This document shows positions 12,514 through 14,232 of a stretch of 14,232 nt of DNA, in pieces. The notes below the pieces were generated by a model. That model did no database searches. It had not been told where the DNA came from and was given only the letters and a program-made list of their open reading frames with translations. The DNA comes from JANSWO01 sp964351875 (lineage in GTDB: Bacteria > Pseudomonadota > Gammaproteobacteria > Pseudomonadales > Azotimanducaceae): contig CAYGQC010000104.1 of NCBI GenBank assembly GCA_964351875.1, positions 1 through 14,232 on the forward strand, in the 5' to 3' direction. The stretch's first letter is position 1. Each line of letters begins with the position of its first letter. The position numbers and the translations under genes were made by a program.

Positions 12514-14232
12514 TTAAAACTCCTTGGTGAGTTCCAAGCCCCAGGTTCTGCCGGGCGCTACGGCGCCAAACCAGAACACACCAACGTCGACAGAAGTTGC
12601 CAGGTAGTTGTCATCATGGAACGCATCCTTGACGAACGCAGCCGCTGTAAACCAGGGAGACTCCCAAGTAAGCGCAAAGTCTGCCTCGCCGCGAGCGTCA
12701 AACTCGTTGCGACCCAGACCCGCCGGATCCGGCTGACCGAAGTTTCCCGTCGTTCCATCGGCCCACGCGTAGTTACCCGCGAAAACCAGAACACCCATGT
12801 CACCGACGGGCCGCAGCACATCGAAACCAAGGCTGTAGTTCCACTCCGGCGCGAAGCCAAATTCGAAAAGATCCGAAATATCCTCACGCATGCCCGTCAG
12901 TCGATTGATTCCGATGTACTTGTCGTATTCGCCATCGGTCCAGCCAACCGATGCCCGCAACTGTACGGTCGGTATCGGCACGAAGCGAGCTTCGAGCTCG
13001 AGCCCTTGGATCGTCGCTTCAGCAGCGTTCTCGACAATAGTTTCCGTGGCCGCGCCAAACGCGAAGATCGTGCTTTCATGCTTGTCAGTGTATTCCGCGC
13101 GAAACACCGTTGCGTTGAAGGTCAAGCGATCTTCTAGCAGGGTTGAGCGCAGACCGAGTTCCAGACTGTCGACCGTTTCGGGGTCATAGGGGCCGATAGA
13201 CGAGGGTGTCGTCGCGCGTCCGTTCCAGCCGCCTGAGCGGAAGCCTCTGGACCAGGAGATATAGCCCATCAGGTCATCGGAGAACTGATAGTCCAGCGAG
13301 ATCCGAGGCGTAAACTCCGTCCAGGTTTCTTCTCCATCGTTGTCATTGCAGGTCAGCGCAGCTGTTCTGGCATCGGCTGTCGCCTGGTCAGGTGCAGCGG
13401 CAATATGAGCCGCCGCCGCGGCGTCTGCCGCTGCCTGCTGGCTACCCGACAGATTGCCGCAACCCCACACGCCTGGCAGCAGACCACTGGCATCGCCGGA
13501 TACGCGCTGGAATATCCAGAAGTCTTTAGTTTCACGGGTAAGGCGCCCGCCTACGGTCAGTCGCGCTGCATCGCTTAGCTGCCAATAGGCCTCGCCGAAG
13601 AGAGCCATGGCCTGAATTTCCTGGCCCGCATCGCCATCAGGACTGGGGGGCGTCGTTTCCGCAGGACCGAACACGTGAAGAGACTGGGTAATCTCATACT
13701 CAGATTGCACGTAGTAGATGCCAGCCTGAAAGTTGAACGCTCCGTCATAGTCCGACGTCAGCCGAAGCTCTGTTGAAAACTGATCCGATTCCTGCGGCCG
13801 TATGGGATTGAATATAAACACCGGCGAGCCCAGGTTGTCCTGATCAAGTATCTCCTCGGACGATTTGTAGCCTGTAACCGATGTCAGGCTGTAGTTATCA
13901 AGCTCCCAATTCAGTTCCAGGGAGGCCCCTTTCTGCTCAACTTCGTTGATAAAGGGCTGCGCGGAATAGGAGTATTTGTATCCGTTGCGCTCGCCGATTT
14001 CGTACCCCTGTGAAGCGCATCCAACGTCCGTCACCCAGCCATTGAGTGGGGCAAACACTGCACCGTAGACGTCACAAAAATTGCCACCGGAACCCAGGGT
14101 ACCGCCAATCGCCCCGCCGATTGCCGCGCCAGGAGGGACGCCCATACCAAGCTGGGCAAACATATTCCCCGTGATGCCCGCCCACGCAGCCTCGACGTTC
14201 GGTATCGTCAGGTTAGTCGGCGTCGCTAGAGT
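12514..14232 (-). CDS. TonB-dependent receptor, C-terminal part (N-terminus beyond right edge)
   Basis: The frame is open through 14232, with 572 residues in view beginning TLATPTNLTIPNVEAAW; the ATG at 14163 is internal. Signal peptide, TonB box and most of the plug lie outside the window. Barrel features are present: GASLELNWELDNYSLTSVTGYK, STELRLTSDYDGAFNFQAGIYY, LFGEAYWQLSDAARLTVGGRL, TPRISLDYQFSDDLMGYISWSRGFRSGG, DSLELGLRSTLLEDRLTFNATVF (each in part), and a C-terminus GLELTKEF ending in Phe, as outer-membrane barrels do. Two Cys pairs sit in probable extracellular loops, at 14076/14017 and at 13461/13348; the second encloses an Ala-rich stretch. These receptors import scarce substrates (siderophores, glycans, other large organic molecules); this one is not assignable. 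Its neighbours suggest uptake of an organic substrate for the LLM, deacylase and reductase enzymes. Confidence 0.92.
   Translation of the reverse strand, partial: TLATPTNLTIPNVEAAWAGITGNMFAQLGMGVPPGAAIGGAIGGTLGSGGNFCDVYGAVFAPLNGWVTDVGCASQGYEIGERNGYKYSYSAQPFINEVEQKGASLELNWELDNYSLTSVTGYKSSEEILDQDNLGSPVFIFNPIRPQESDQFSTELRLTSDYDGAFNFQAGIYYVQSEYEITQSLHVFGPAETTPPSPDGDAGQEIQAMALFGEAYWQLSDAARLTVGGRLTRETKDFWIFQRVSGDASGLLPGVWGCGNLSGSQQAAADAAAAAHIAAAPDQATADARTAALTCNDNDGEETWTEFTPRISLDYQFSDDLMGYISWSRGFRSGGWNGRATTPSSIGPYDPETVDSLELGLRSTLLEDRLTFNATVFRAEYTDKHESTIFAFGAATETIVENAAEATIQGLELEARFVPIPTVQLRASVGWTDGEYDKYIGINRLTGMREDISDLFEFGFAPEWNYSLGFDVLRPVGDMGVLVFAGNYAWADGTTGNFGQPDPAGLGRNEFDARGEADFALTWESPWFTAAAFVKDAFHDDNYLATSVDVGVFWFGAVAPGRTWGLELTKEF

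Overview
The window reads as accessory/catabolic chromosome of a free-living Gammaproteobacterium, probably marine or another oligotrophic habitat. Base composition is GC-rich (high fifties by eye). The LysR regulator has the HdfR-type N-terminus, there is a small PA3496-like acidic protein and an EGL-9/PHD-like 2OG oxygenase as in pseudomonads, and the window holds a TonB-dependent receptor with substrate-specific oxidoreductases and amidohydrolases. I see no tRNA, rRNA, CRISPR array, insertion sequence or attachment site. Organism placement is inference from gene families only.

Left block, + strand (2-3407): four closely spaced genes that look co-transcribed. They are a tyrosine phosphatase cut by the left edge, an NHL-type beta-propeller protein starting 2 bases after the phosphatase stop, a small ABM/YgiN-type monooxygenase-fold protein, and a COG1228-type amidohydrolase with a complete metal site. 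A 333-base gap follows. It probably holds a 56-residue basic-tailed small protein on the minus strand and the promoter of the LysR gene.

Centre (3741-6949): an HdfR-like LysR regulator on + converges on a two-gene minus operon, a PHD-like 2OG-Fe(II) oxygenase followed by an MFS transporter whose start overlaps the oxygenase stop by 4 bases. The LysR promoter and the oxygenase promoter share an 11-base motif with further similarity around it, so the regulator may control both itself and this operon. A 66-codon acidic gene lies upstream of the oxygenase.

Next (6950-8683): a 317-base gap ending in a strong terminator, then a secreted, acidic protein with 14 cysteines in its mature part and no named function. 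Its mRNA leader can fold so that the ribosome-binding site is paired, which is a candidate cis-regulatory element.

Right block, minus strand (8684-14232), in transcription order: a TonB-dependent receptor (N-terminus beyond the right edge), a terminator, an LLM-class flavin/F420 oxidoreductase, a D-aminoacylase-like amidohydrolase, a hairpin, and a CurA-like NADPH-dependent reductase. This looks like uptake and oxidation/hydrolysis of an unknown small molecule. The amidohydrolase keeps the HxH and the late Asp but lacks the His residues expected in the middle of the barrel.

I do not see a complete new defence or mobile system. The most promising undescribed items are the leader structure with its secreted cysteine-rich protein, the LysR/oxygenase/MFS unit with its shared motif, and the amidohydrolase with a changed metal site.
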